Under the pieces are notes generated by a model. That model made no database searches. It was not told the DNA's origin and saw only the letters and a list, made by a program, of their open reading frames with translations. 5,771 bases of DNA from Firmicutes bacterium UBA5010 (GTDB taxonomy: Bacteria > Bacillota > Clostridia > Tissierellales > Sedimentibacteraceae), in NCBI GenBank assembly GCA_002396645.1, contig DGYI01000006.1:1-5771 (forward strand). Reading direction: 5' to 3'. Below, piece by piece: positions 5,710 to 5,771 of this stretch (within the stretch, counting starts at the first letter, position 1; every line of letters begins with the position of its first letter). The position numbers and the translations under genes are program-made.

Positions 5710-5771
5710 AGTATTAATATTTACTTTATTTTTAATTTAAAGGTTATATCGACAATATACTTTATAAAGGA

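Larger units (their letters stand above)
5657..5771. other. AT-rich non-coding leader to the right of the late module
   Basis: This 115-base stretch is very AT-rich and holds no convincing gene. Two minus-strand frames are open from the window edge for 16 and 10 codons (ending in IKYIVDITFKLKIK and VYCRYNL), either of which might be the tail of a gene further right, but neither is recognisable. It contains the hairpin at 5685-5709, the micro-ORF, and a perfect 10-base palindrome CTTTATAAAG at 5760-5769. I see no convincing -35/-10 pair on the minus strand, so the late promoter probably lies outside the window. Confidence 0.45.

Noticed and set aside
5760..5769. Perfect palindrome CTTTATAAAG as an operator
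   Set aside because: A 10-base AT-rich palindrome is expected by chance in such sequence, and there is no second copy nearby or adjacent promoter to support it.
1..5771. A hidden defence system, CRISPR array, tRNA or mobile element
   Set aside because: No spaced repeats, cloverleaf, transposase or defence-type domain was seen. All coding capacity is taken up by a standard phage packaging and head module.

Overview
This window is the left end of a late (head and packaging) module of a tailed double-stranded DNA phage or prophage. Every supported gene lies on the minus strand, so it reads from right to left: HNH endonuclease, terminase small subunit (P27 family), terminase large subunit (Terminase_1 type), portal, ClpP-like prohead protease, HK97-fold major capsid protein, then the first 51 codons of a small conserved protein cut off by the window edge. 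The DNA is AT-rich, codons mostly end in A or T, and the ribosome binding sites are strong AGGAGG types with some TTG starts. Together these point to a low-GC Firmicute host (Clostridia or a related lineage). No integrase, lysis or host gene is present, so free phage and prophage cannot be told apart here.

Region by region (plus-strand coordinates). 5657-5771 is non-coding apart from a 9-codon micro-ORF and holds a small hairpin followed by a T-run that reads as a minus-strand terminator or attenuator. 5345-5656 is the HNH nuclease. 5241-5344 is a 104-base non-coding gap with GC-rich patches in an AT-rich setting, exactly where a cos site is expected in phages with an HNH-terminase cassette. 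From 5240 down to 169 five genes are packed head to tail with gaps or overlaps of 0 to about 35 bases, which implies one polycistronic late transcript and translational coupling.

How the genes work together. The terminase small subunit and probably the HNH protein recognise and cut cos in concatemeric DNA. The large subunit docks on the portal dodecamer and pumps DNA into the procapsid. The capsid protein carries an N-terminal scaffold-like segment of about 80-100 residues, which the adjacent ClpP-like protease is expected to remove during maturation.

Start sites were re-assigned from ribosome binding sites in three places. The capsid protein starts at 1377, not at the longer possible start at 1458. 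The protease most likely starts at a TTG at 2101, with a GTG at 2134 as the alternative. The portal starts at ATG 3287, not TTG 3293.

The gene order and families are well known. I see no sign of a new defence system or other undescribed system. The most rewarding points are the putative cos region, the hairpin and micro-ORF leader of the HNH gene, the K-N Walker A variant in the terminase, and the N-terminal NLQLFGG motif of the capsid protein.
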